Assembly: GCA_035541015.1 (NCBI GenBank)
Contig: DATLFM010000055.1
Coordinates: 1-46,766 of the forward strand
DNA: 46,766 nucleotides
Origin: Candidatus Thermoplasmatota archaeon
Lineage (GTDB): Archaea; Thermoplasmatota; SW-10-69-26; JACQPN01; JAIVGT01
Direction: 5' to 3'
Part shown: positions 14,522 through 23,526 of the stretch, in pieces
Layout of the letters: each line of letters starts with the position of its first letter
Numbering within the stretch: the first letter of the stretch is position 1
The notes under the pieces: generated by a model
Told to the model about the DNA's origin: nothing
Seen by the model: the letters and a program-made list of their open reading frames with translations, nothing else
Database searches by the model: none
Made by a program: the position numbers and the translations under genes

Positions 14522-16390
14522 ATGCGGGCGTCCCCCGTGACGGCGTGCGCGGTCCTGGCGTTGAGCACGGGGGCGGTCGCGTGGCTTCTCCAACGCCCGG
14601 GCGATGTCCCTGGGCCTCTTCCTGCGCTCCTGGCCGTCGCGGGCTCCGTCGCCGGCGCGGCAGCGCTTCTCTCGACCCGTCGCCACGCGGGCACGATGCT
14701 GCTTCTGGCCTCGGCCGCCCTTGCGCTTGGAACGGCCTCCACCGACGCGCTCTGGCCCGACGCGCTGCCGCTTGCCGCGGGCGCCGCCGCATGGCTTGCG
14801 GCCGCTCCCCTTGCCCTTGGCGCGGCGGCCGCCGCGCATGCGATCGACGCCAACGCTCGGCGGGGGGCGCCCGACGCGCCGGCGCTCGCCCGATTGGCTC
14901 CGGAGGCGGTGCGCGTGCTGCGGGACGGGACCGAGCGATTCGTTTCCGCCGCCGAGCTTGCAGTCGACGATCGGATGATCGTGGCGGAAGGCGAGCGTCT
15001 GGCGGCCGACGGCGTGGTCGCGCGGGGAACCGGCAGCGTCGAGACTGCGCACCTCACGGGCGAGCCCTTGCCCGCCGACGTCGGGGAAGGAGACGCCGTG
15101 CCCGCCGGCGGTCTTGTGGTCCAGGGCCGTCTCGTGGTGCGCGCGACGCGGACGGGCGCCGAAACGTCGCTGGGTCGGATCCTCGCCTCGCTCGAAGAAT
15201 CCGCCGCGCCCCCGTTTGCCGGAAGCGGCGAGGCGACGGCCGCGCGCATGGTCCCCCTCGTGCTGGCGGCCGCAGCCGGCGCGGCGGTCGTGTCGCATCT
15301 CACGCTTGCTCCGCTTGCCGCGCCGCTTCCGCTGCTCCTTGCCGTGCTCTTGGCCGGCGCGCCCGCTTCGCTGCCGCTGGCCGTCCGGCCGGCCCTTCAC
15401 GGCGCGCGGCTTGCGGCCCGCGTCCGCGGGGCGCTCGTGAAGGACGCCCAAGCCCTCGAACGCCTCGCGCGCGTCCAAACGATCGTCTTCGACAAGACCG
15501 GGACGCTCACGCAAGGCCGGCTGGCGCTGGCGCACGTGGAAGGCCTTGCCAAAAACCAGGAGGAGATCCTCGCGCTTGCCGCCGCCGCGGAGGCACACAA
15601 TGGGCATCTGCTCGCGCGAGCCGTCGTCGCGGCCGCCGCGGACCGCCGCATCGAACCGGCGCGCGTGACCGACGCGAGAACGCTTGCGAGCGTGGGCGTC
15701 GAGGCGACCTTCGAAGGCCGGGAGCTTCTCGTGGGAAGCGCAAAGCTGCTTCGATCCCGCCGCGTGGACATCGAGCGGGCTCTTGCCCGCTGGGACGAGC
15801 TTCAATCCAAGGGATTCACGACCGTAGGGGTAAGCGTGGGAGGAACGCTTGTCGGCCTTCTCGCCTTCTCGGATCCCCTGCGCCCGGAAAGCGGGGAAGC
15901 CGCGGCGCGCCTGCGCGAGCTTGGCGTCGAGTGCGCGATCGTGACCGGCGACCACGTTCGGACGGCCGAGGCGGCCGCGCGCGAGCTCGGGCTTCGCCGC
16001 GTGTTCGCCGAGATCACGCCCCAGGGAAAGGCGGGCGCCGTGCGCGGCTTGCAGGAAGGAGGCCGCGTGGTGGCCGTCGTTGGCGACGGCGTCAACGACG
16101 CTCCCGCGCTTGCCGCCGCCGACGTCGGGATCGCCATGGGCTCGGGCGCGCAGGTGGCCGTCGAGGAGGCCGGCGTGGTCCTGCTGCGGCCAGACGTGCG
16201 CCTCGTCCCCGAGCTTGTGTCCTTGGCGCGTTTGCGGATGGAGCGCGCTCGGTCCAGCCTGCGCCTGGCGATCGCCTTCTTGGCCGTCGCCATGGCGCTT
16301 GCGGCCGCCGGCCTCCTGCCGCTTGTGCTCGCCGGACCGGTGGCCGCGCTCGCCGCCGCGCCGGCGCTTCTTTTCTCCCGAACCGGCTAG
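14522..16390 (+). CDS. P1B-like P-type ATPase lacking the CPC metal-site motif
   Basis: 622 residues. Core P-type features: actuator loop TAHLTGEPLPAD, phosphorylated Asp324 in DKTGTLTQG, TGDH, and hinge GDGVNDAPALAAADVGIAMG. Segment arrangement (four N-terminal hydrophobic stretches, two before the P-domain, two at the end) matches P1B heavy-metal pumps. Three expected features are absent: an N-terminal metal-binding domain, the CPC of helix 6 (here A280-P281-A282 in LLAGAPASLPLAV), and the SEHPLA motif of the N-domain (here AHNGHLLARAV). It should still hydrolyse ATP, but the transported ion cannot be predicted. It starts 25 nt after the sortase gene in the same direction. Convergent overlap with the symporter in CTAG. 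Confidence 0.85.
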   Translation: MRASPVTACAVLALSTGAVAWLLQRPGDVPGPLPALLAVAGSVAGAAALLSTRRHAGTMLLLASAALALGTASTDALWPDALPLAAGAAAWLAAAPLALGAAAAAHAIDANARRGAPDAPALARLAPEAVRVLRDGTERFVSAAELAVDDRMIVAEGERLAADGVVARGTGSVETAHLTGEPLPADVGEGDAVPAGGLVVQGRLVVRATRTGAETSLGRILASLEESAAPPFAGSGEATAARMVPLVLAAAAGAAVVSHLTLAPLAAPLPLLLAVLLAGAPASLPLAVRPALHGARLAARVRGALVKDAQALERLARVQTIVFDKTGTLTQGRLALAHVEGLAKNQEEILALAAAAEAHNGHLLARAVVAAAADRRIEPARVTDARTLASVGVEATFEGRELLVGSAKLLRSRRVDIERALARWDELQSKGFTTVGVSVGGTLVGLLAFSDPLRPESGEAAARLRELGVECAIVTGDHVRTAEAAARELGLRRVFAEITPQGKAGAVRGLQEGGRVVAVVGDGVNDAPALAAADVGIAMGSGAQVAVEEAGVVLLRPDVRLVPELVSLARLRMERARSSLRLAIAFLAVAMALAAAGLLPLVLAGPVAALAAAPALLFSRTG

Positions 16391-17700
16391 CGCGCCGGCG
16401 GCGCGACAGCCGACGCGGCTTGAAACGATCCGGCCGCCGCCTCGCCGGGCTTTGCAAAATGCGCGGGATACCAGTGCTCGAACAGAAGGCAAAGCAGGCC
16501 GTTGTCCGTCGCGTTCACGCCCGTGCGGAACTGGTCCGAGAGCCCGAAGGCGTAGGCGACGAAGATCGCAAAGAACGCTGCGTGGAGGGCCACCGGGATG
16601 GGCAGGATGGCAAGCACGATGCCCGGCGCGATGAGCGCCATGCCGCCGGGAATCCCCGGCGCGCCGATGCTCACGATCGCAAGCGGAAGGATGAGCACGA
16701 GGATGTCAAGCGCCGTCGGCGTGTAGCCGACAAGCAGGCTCGTGGTGACCGTGAGCACGAAGGCGCCGATCATCGTTCCGTCCAGGTTCACCGTCGCCCC
16801 GAGCACCACGATGAACTCGCGGATCTCCTGGCGCACCCCGAGCGCTTTCGTGCGGTCGAGGTTGATGGGCACGGTCGCGTAGCTCGAAGCGGTCGCCCAG
16901 GCGAACGGATAGACGTACACGAGGTACTCGCGCACGAACGCCCGGACGGAGAATCCCGTGATCCTGCACACGGCAAGGACGCCCATGGCAAGGAAGATCG
17001 CAAGCGCCACGGCGAGGACGCCAACGGAGAGGAAGTACCACAGCACGGGATCGCGTCCCGCAAGGCTTCCCACCTCGCCCACCCGCGAGAGCGCATCGGC
17101 AAGCTTCGTGGGAATGTAGATGCCGACGAGGAACAGAAGTCCAGGCAGCACCGCGCGGACGCCGTGGCCGATCCGCTCGATGCCCCCGATGCCGATGCGG
17201 TGCAGCGTGCCGGCCGTGGGACGGCAGAACCAGGCAAGACGCGGGCTGCGGCCCCCGTAGTGCAGGAAGAGGGCCACGAGCGCGCCGTACCAGATCGCGA
17301 TGAAGGCGGGCGCGCCCGTGGCGGCCGCAAGCGTCTGCTGCCCCACGTGCGCGAGCACGGCTCCCAGATCGCCCGAGGACGGCGTGAGCGGCAGCCCGAA
17401 GACGAGCACGAGGAAGATCGCGGCAAAGACGCCGGCCAGAAACGTCGTCAGCACGAAGGCCACGGAGACCCAGAACGCGAACTTCCCCGCGCTGCCCGTG
17501 GACAGCAAGCCCACGATGGCCGGCGTGAGCACGAGGAAGATGATGAACGGAACCGCGCGGCCCAGAAGCCAGAACGCGCCGTCGACCCCCGCCCCCACCC
17601 AAGCCAAGTACGAGGGGAACGCCGAACCAAGCGCGATGCCCGCAAGAAGGGCGAAGAGGCCCACAAGCGGCCCCAGCTTGCGGACCGTCGCCAAGAGCAT
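16387..17700 (-). CDS. Dicarboxylate/amino acid:cation symporter (DAACS family)
   Basis: 437 residues, about eight transmembrane helices plus two re-entrant hairpins. Recognisable blocks: ATASSYATVPINLD (HP1, a variant of the ASSSATLP hairpin tip), GATVNLDGTMIG (NMDGT-like Na+ site), SIGAPGIPGG (HP2) and RTGVNATDNGLL (the helix 8 substrate-binding Asp/Asn pattern). These residues coordinate Na+ and the substrate carboxylate in GltPh-type transporters. An Arg in the substrate-binding segment favours a dicarboxylate or acidic amino acid, but specificity is inferred. A minus-strand CTTTAGA near 17726-17732 lies about 28 nt before the ATG. Confidence 0.88.
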   Translation of the reverse strand: MLLATVRKLGPLVGLFALLAGIALGSAFPSYLAWVGAGVDGAFWLLGRAVPFIIFLVLTPAIVGLLSTGSAGKFAFWVSVAFVLTTFLAGVFAAIFLVLVFGLPLTPSSGDLGAVLAHVGQQTLAAATGAPAFIAIWYGALVALFLHYGGRSPRLAWFCRPTAGTLHRIGIGGIERIGHGVRAVLPGLLFLVGIYIPTKLADALSRVGEVGSLAGRDPVLWYFLSVGVLAVALAIFLAMGVLAVCRITGFSVRAFVREYLVYVYPFAWATASSYATVPINLDRTKALGVRQEIREFIVVLGATVNLDGTMIGAFVLTVTTSLLVGYTPTALDILVLILPLAIVSIGAPGIPGGMALIAPGIVLAILPIPVALHAAFFAIFVAYAFGLSDQFRTGVNATDNGLLCLLFEHWYPAHFAKPGEAAAGSFQAASAVAPPAR

Positions 17701-17808
17701 GCAGGCGCGCAGGCGGCTCCCGGTCTAAAGACGTGACGGTGGACGCCCCGTTCTTGCCAGGCGGACGGCCCGAGCCCCACCAGTTTCGGGCACCCCCGCC
17801 CGCCGCTT

Positions 17809-18906
17809 ATGGCCGGCGCAATCGTCTGCCAGGCCGTGAAACCCGTCTGGATCAACGACAAGCTGCACTCCCAGCTTGGACGCAGCACGCGGCCCGCCCA
17901 GCGCCGGATCGACGCGACGGACGAGGAACCGGCGCGCGAGGCCTACGGCCAGTGCCGCGTCCTGGAGGTGGACGCCAAAAGCGCGCTCACGGATTTCACC
18001 ATGGGCGGCCACGCCACCGGAATCGCGTGGTCGCTCAATCCCTACGTCGGCTGCATGCACCGATGCGCGTATTGCTACGTCCCCGACACGATGAAGGTGG
18101 ATCGACGCCGGTGGGGGAACTACGTCGTCGCCAAGCAAAACCTGCCGCGCCTGGTCGAACGCGAGATGCGAACGCGCAAGCCGTTGACCGTGTACATCTC
18201 CACCGCGACCGACCCGTACCAGGCCGCCGAGCGCGACCTCGAGATCGTTCGACGTTGCCTGGAGATCATTCTCCGGAAGGACTGGCCCGTCGAGATCCTC
18301 ACGCGAAGCCCGCTCGTGCTGCGCGACCTGGACTTCCTCCGCCGCTTCTCGCAGCTTCGCGTGGGCTTGAGCGTTCCCACGCTCGACGACGAGGCGCGCA
18401 AGATCGTCGAACCGGCCGCGCCGCCCATCTCGGCGCGCCTGCACACCCTTCGCCAGCTGGCCGACGAGGGCCTCACGGTCTTTGCCAACTACTCGCCGGC
18501 CTACCCGACGACAAGCGGCACGACCATGCGGGACGTTGCGCGCGCCTTTCGCGACGCGGGCGTGAGCTGGGTCAACACCTCCTACTGGCGCCGCCAGCCG
18601 AGCTTCCTTCCCGCGCTGTGGGAACGGCTGCAAGGCACGCAATGGGAAGACCTCGCGCGCTTCATCGCAAGCGAGGAGCGCCAGCGCGCAGCCCGCGCCG
18701 AGCTTGCCGCCGCGCTTGCCGAGGAAAACGTTCCGCTTCGCACGGGCTTCTTCAATCCACCCTTCGACCCGGCGCCCGCGCGCACGCGCGACACGAGCCT
18801 CGACAGCGTGGACAGCACGGCGCCTCGGGCGCGGCACGGGCTCCTCGAGCCCGCATGGATGTCGCCGACCGCGGAGGCGGCGTACCCGGAGTACGAGGGC
18901 GCCTGA
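17809..18906 (+). CDS. Radical SAM protein, SplB/Rv2578c-like
   Basis: 365 residues. The 4Fe-4S site is CMHRCAYC (Cys82, Cys86, Cys89) in NPYVGCMHRCAYCYVPD, the cluster motif of the spore-photoproduct-lyase-like group. Downstream are TVYISTATDPYQAAER, ILTRSPLVLRDLDFL and RVGLSVPTLDDEARKIVEP, characteristic of the Rv2578c/SplB-related family often annotated only as radical SAM protein. It lacks DNA-lesion-specific features I could confirm, so a photolyase role is not claimed. Neighbours give no pathway clue. Confidence 0.85.
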   Translation: MAGAIVCQAVKPVWINDKLHSQLGRSTRPAQRRIDATDEEPAREAYGQCRVLEVDAKSALTDFTMGGHATGIAWSLNPYVGCMHRCAYCYVPDTMKVDRRRWGNYVVAKQNLPRLVEREMRTRKPLTVYISTATDPYQAAERDLEIVRRCLEIILRKDWPVEILTRSPLVLRDLDFLRRFSQLRVGLSVPTLDDEARKIVEPAAPPISARLHTLRQLADEGLTVFANYSPAYPTTSGTTMRDVARAFRDAGVSWVNTSYWRRQPSFLPALWERLQGTQWEDLARFIASEERQRAARAELAAALAEENVPLRTGFFNPPFDPAPARTRDTSLDSVDSTAPRARHGLLEPAWMSPTAEAAYPEYEGA

Positions 18907-19034
18907 CCTGCAACTCGTCGCCACCCCGGACCGCTGGCGGCCACTTCATATGTGCGATCGTCCAGACCCCCCCGGTAAAGACGAACGCCAAAATCTTCTT
19001 CCGGCTCCCGGGTCCTTTTGGAGCGGCGAGGCGC

Positions 19035-19940
19035 ATGAGGGTTCGTGGAGCGGTTCCGGCGATGGTTCTGACGATTGCCCTTCTGGCAGGCTGCATGGGG
19101 ACGCCCGAGACTCCGGTGTCCTCGACCATGTCCGACGGCATGCCGAAGGCCGCGCGGCCCGCGTTCGAGCAGGCGCGGGACGTGCTTCTGGAAGGGACCT
19201 TCGTCCTAAGCCCCGCTGGCGATCGGACGCCCACGTCGACGGCAAGCTTCCGCGTCGAGAAAGAGTACAAGATGCTGCAAGTGGAGCTTGGCGGCGCCGT
19301 CGCCGGCGGCTTTGCCGCCGCCTCCCCGTCGATCAAGGTGCTCGATCCGCAAGGCGACGTCGTGGCCGAATGGAGCGCGGGAACGAAACTCGTGCCGCCT
19401 TCGACGGCGCCGAACAAGCCGCTCCGCATCGCGTCCATCTACGGCGTGGTGCCAGGCGAGTACCGCATCGTCATGACGGGCGCCTCGACACCGTTTGCCC
19501 TGAGCGTCCTTGGCCTAAGCGGCGGAGCGCCCGACTTTGGCCTCACCGACCTTCTGGGCAAGGGCGACGTGCGCCTGAGCGAGTTCCTTGGAAGAGTCGT
19601 CCTCGTCGACCTCTTCATGGCCAACTGCGCGCCGTGCAAGCATGCGATGGAGGAGTTCGCGCCGGTCTACGACGAGTATCCGCGCGAGGTGTTCGAAATC
19701 CTGAGCGTCGAGGTCACGGGCGCCTCCGAGGACAACGCGCGCGCGTTCTTCGAACGGAACGGGTGGACGTGGTACGCGGGCCTGGACGACGGCACGGTCG
19801 GCCGCAACTACGGCACCGGCATCATGCCGCCCGAAGTCACCGTGGTGGATGCCAACGGCGCCATCATCTTCCAGCGAAGCGGCGGCATCGGGGCCGACGA
19901 GCTTCGGCGCCTCATCGAACACGCTTTGCGCGATGGCTGA
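19035..19940 (+). CDS. Thioredoxin-fold lipoprotein (TlpA/ResA-like)
   Basis: 301 residues from ATG 19035. Signal peptide with lipobox LLAGC and lipidated Cys20, so anchored outside the membrane. Residues about 45-165 form a beta-rich domain (SFRVEKEYKMLQVELGG, SPSIKVLDPQGDVVAEW, PGEYRIVMTG) resembling an accessory sandwich domain. A thioredoxin domain follows: APDFGLTDLLGK, redox pair Cys198-Ala-Pro-Cys201 in ANCAPCK, and the cis-proline loop in GIMPPEVTVVD. CAPC is typical of TlpA/ResA reductases that act on extracytoplasmic disulfides or cytochrome c maturation. It stops five bases before the convergent tRNA-Met. Confidence 0.85.
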   Translation: MRVRGAVPAMVLTIALLAGCMGTPETPVSSTMSDGMPKAARPAFEQARDVLLEGTFVLSPAGDRTPTSTASFRVEKEYKMLQVELGGAVAGGFAAASPSIKVLDPQGDVVAEWSAGTKLVPPSTAPNKPLRIASIYGVVPGEYRIVMTGASTPFALSVLGLSGGAPDFGLTDLLGKGDVRLSEFLGRVVLVDLFMANCAPCKHAMEEFAPVYDEYPREVFEILSVEVTGASEDNARAFFERNGWTWYAGLDDGTVGRNYGTGIMPPEVTVVDANGAIIFQRSGGIGADELRRLIEHALRDG

Positions 19941-19945
19941 TCAAG

Positions 19946-20020
19946 TAGCGGGGAATGGATTTGAACCATTGGTCTACGGGTTATGAGCCCGTCGGGATAT
20001 CCTGGCTACCCCACCCCGCT
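19946..20020 (-). tRNA. Initiator tRNA-Met (CAU)
   Basis: Acceptor AGCGGGG/CCCCGCT with the initiator A1-U72 pair, anticodon stem ACGGG/CCCGT with the three G-C pairs of initiator tRNAs, loop CTCATAA, T-loop TTCAAAT, discriminator A. No intron, no encoded CCA. Confidence 0.95.
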
Positions 20021-20064
20021 AGAAGGAGTGGCTCGTAACGAGCACCTCCCCAATTCGCGACTTC

Positions 20065-20074
20065 GCTTTAAACG
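20065..20074 (-). promoter_or_regulatory. TATA-like box upstream of initiator tRNA-Met
   Basis: The palindromic TTTAAA core at 20067-20072, 47 nt before the tRNA 5' end. Because it is symmetric it could also serve the rightward gene at 20137. Confidence 0.5.
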
Positions 20075-20136
20075 TTCCGGTCGACCGCAAGCGTCTTCCG
20101 CCGCGCGCACGGTTGCCGCGCGTGAGCGCTCCATCC

Positions 20137-20523
20137 ATGCTTCGCCGACGCGGCGAGAAGCCCACCGCGCGCCTCCTCTCGCGCGCGCTCTCGCAAGCCG
20201 ACGCCGGCGCGCTCGCGAGGCTGCGCGCGGGGTTGCGCGCGCTGGGGCTTCGCGAAGCGTGGAGCTTCGCCGGGCCCGCGGTGGGGTGGCAGCTTGCGTT
20301 CCTGCGGCGCGACGGCGACGTCGCGTGCCGGCTGCTGCCCGCGCGGTCGCCGGCCGCGGGCGTCGCGCGCGTGCCCGCCGAGGCCGTGGCGCGCTTGCCG
20401 CCGGCGCTTGCCGAGCGCGTGCGCGCGTTTCCTGCGCGCGCCGGAACGCATCGCGTCGAGCTTGCGATGCGCACGCGACGGGACGAGGCGCACTTCCTCG
20501 CGATCGCGCGCGAGCTGCGGTGA
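20137..20523 (+). CDS. Hypothetical protein, possibly DUF3788-like
   Basis: 128 residues from ATG 20137 (GTG 20122 and TTG 20113 are alternatives). Arg/Ala-rich but with a plausible fold: a helical N-terminal half (LLSRALSQADAGALARLRAGL), then GWQLAFLRRDGDVACRLLPAR, and RVELAMRTRRDEAHFLAIARELR at the end. The LREAW...GW.L.F...G pattern vaguely resembles DUF3788-type proteins; this is a weak impression. The region is GC- and repeat-rich and long antisense frames exist, so gene status is uncertain. Its stop is immediately followed by palindrome copy 2. Confidence 0.45.
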   Translation: MLRRRGEKPTARLLSRALSQADAGALARLRAGLRALGLREAWSFAGPAVGWQLAFLRRDGDVACRLLPARSPAAGVARVPAEAVARLPPALAERVRAFPARAGTHRVELAMRTRRDEAHFLAIARELR

Positions 20524-20524
20524 C

Positions 20525-20550
20525 GTTTACTGCGCAGTTGCGCAGTAAAA
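20525..20550. repeat. 26-bp near-perfect palindrome, copy 2
   Basis: Same GTTTACTGCGCA half-site as at 4575-4600 (23 of 26 positions identical), beginning one base after the stop of the preceding gene, so here it could act in termination rather than as an operator. Confidence 0.7.
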
Positions 20551-20567
20551 ATCCGGGGTGTCTGCGG

Positions 20568-20606
20568 GCGCGGAGTCGCTCGTCCTCTTGCCGCATTCGG
20601 CGCGCT
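20568..20606. repeat. 39-bp direct repeat, copy 1
   Basis: Identical over 39 bases to 20691-20729. Begins GCGCGGAGTCGC and ends TTCGGCGCGCT. The 84 bp between the copies hold no gene I can support. Confidence 0.8.
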
Positions 20607-20690
20607 GCTCGCGTTGGCGCCCGGCGCGCGGCCCAAGGCCGCGCGCCTACCAACGCTCGGGCTTCGAGGACTTCGCTCTCCGCGCCTTCG

Positions 20691-20729
20691 GCGCGGAGTC
20701 GCTCGTCCTCTTGCCGCATTCGGCGCGCT
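20691..20729. repeat. 39-bp direct repeat, copy 2
   Basis: Exact copy of 20568-20606; its right part forms one arm of a 16-bp hairpin running into the tRNA-Leu gene. Its left end also belongs to a small inverted repeat (CTCCGCGCC, TTC, GGCGCGGAG). Confidence 0.8.
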
Positions 20730-20747
20730 ATGCGCGCCGAATGCGGC
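20713..20747. repeat. Perfect 16-bp hairpin overlapping the tRNA-Leu 3' end
   Basis: Arms GCCGCATTCGGCGCGC (20713-20728) and its exact complement (20732-20747) with a 3-nt loop TAT. The right arm covers the discriminator and five acceptor bases of tRNA-Leu, so the primary transcript could fold alternatively; it could also act as the tRNA terminator. Confidence 0.8.
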
Positions 20748-20825
20748 CGGAAGGATTCGAACCTTCGAAGGACTAACCACAGGATCCTAAGTCCTGCCCC
20801 TTAGACCAAGCTCGGGTACGGCCGC
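20742..20825 (-). tRNA. tRNA-Leu (UAG)
   Basis: Acceptor GCGGCCG/CGGCCGC, anticodon stem CAGGA/TCCTG with loop CTTAGGA giving UAG, long class II variable arm (TGGTTAGTCCTTCG region), T-arm GAAGG/CCTTC, discriminator A. No intron or encoded CCA. Confidence 0.93.
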
Positions 20826-20830
20826 CGAAG

Positions 20831-21346
20831 TTACGCCGCCTTGACCTGCCGGACCTCCGATCCGCACACGTCGCATTCGGGCGCGGCGGTCTCGTACTGC
20901 TTGCCGCACCCGCGGCAGCGGTACGCCCATCGGAGGACCTCCTTGATGCCTTCCTGGAGGAGCGGCTGGAAGGGGATCTTGATCGAGGCGGCGACGTTCT
21001 GCATGCGATAGTCGTCCGTGAGCACGCACGCGGATAGCTCCTTGGCAAGCGCGAGGACCGCCACGTCGGCGGTGGAGAGCTTGGAGCCGTCGCCGGTTTG
21101 CGAGGCGGCCTCCTCGATCTCGACGACGGAGGCGGGCTTGGGATCGATCACGCGCAGGCCGGCCTCGAGCAGGTACTCGAGGTGGCGGCGGGAGCGTCCC
21201 CCCGGCTGGAACTCGTCGACGACGGAGGTGGGGGCGTAGAGGATCTCGTTTGCGGGAGGCGTTTTGCCCGAGAGAATGGCGGACGTGTCGAGGACCAGAG
21301 GCGGCCTCCGTGCCTTGGCTTTCCCGATGCCGTTTGTCGCTGCCAC
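20831..21346 (-). CDS. nob1: Nob1-type PIN endonuclease with zinc ribbon
   Basis: 171 residues from GTG 21346. PIN domain with acidic catalytic residues Asp20 (LVLDTSAILSG), Glu45 (VVDEFQPG), Asp94 (LSTADVAVLALA) and Asp111/112 (CVLTDDYRMQN). A zinc ribbon follows with Cys144/Cys147 and Cys158/Cys161 (CRGCGK, CDVCG). PIN plus C-terminal rubredoxin-like ribbon is the Nob1 layout; Nob1 matures the 3' end of 16S rRNA in archaeal small-subunit assembly. The GTG was chosen because GCTTAAATACT at 21383-21393 predicts a transcript start near 21362. Divergent from gyrB. Confidence 0.9.
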   Translation of the reverse strand: MAATNGIGKAKARRPPLVLDTSAILSGKTPPANEILYAPTSVVDEFQPGGRSRRHLEYLLEAGLRVIDPKPASVVEIEEAASQTGDGSKLSTADVAVLALAKELSACVLTDDYRMQNVAASIKIPFQPLLQEGIKEVLRWAYRCRGCGKQYETAAPECDVCGSEVRQVKAA

Positions 21347-21382
21347 GGAGAGTCCCTGGCTGGGTACAAGTATTCCTCTGTG

Positions 21383-21393
21383 AGTATTTAAGC
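21383..21393 (-). promoter_or_regulatory. TATA-like box for nob1
   Basis: GCTTAAATACT on the minus strand, 37-47 nt before the GTG start. Confidence 0.5.
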
Positions 21394-21419
21394 AATGGGC
21401 TCGTCGCCTCGCCAAAATA

Positions 21420-21452
21420 CTTATAAACGAAATGCCTTTCTTTGTTTATAAG
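21420..21452 (+). promoter_or_regulatory. gyrBA promoter: two TATA-like boxes in inverted repeat
   Basis: CTTATAAAC at 21420-21428 and its exact inverse GTTTATAAG at 21444-21452, separated by 15 bp in an unusually AT-rich tract. The second box fits a start about 28-30 nt before the gyrB ATG. The symmetry could reflect two start sites or an operator. Confidence 0.6.
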
Positions 21453-21479
21453 GACAATCGCCCGCTCAGAGAGCGATAG

Positions 21480-23522
<2,043 letters not shown>

Positions 23523-23526
23523 GACC

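Noticed and set aside
12820-15303. 827-codon minus-strand frame opposite sortase substrate 3, sortase and ATPase
   Set aside because: Low-complexity Ala/Arg/Ser composition and no motifs; the plus-strand genes have clear families.
14545-17736. 1063-codon plus-strand frame across the ATPase and opposite the symporter
   Set aside because: Crosses two well-supported genes in the wrong frame; charged low-complexity sequence typical of shadows.
17809-18906. Calling the radical SAM protein spore photoproduct lyase
   Set aside because: Only the cluster motif and general SplB-like blocks match; lesion-binding residues not confirmed and archaea do not sporulate.
20006-20719. 237-codon minus-strand frame opposite the hypothetical at 20137-20523
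   Set aside because: Extremely Arg-rich and runs through the repeats and palindrome, so unlikely to be a protein.
20524-20748. Repeat patch at tRNA-Leu considered as an insertion sequence or att-bounded element
   Set aside because: No transposase or integrase and only 84 bp between the direct repeats; kept only as repeats.
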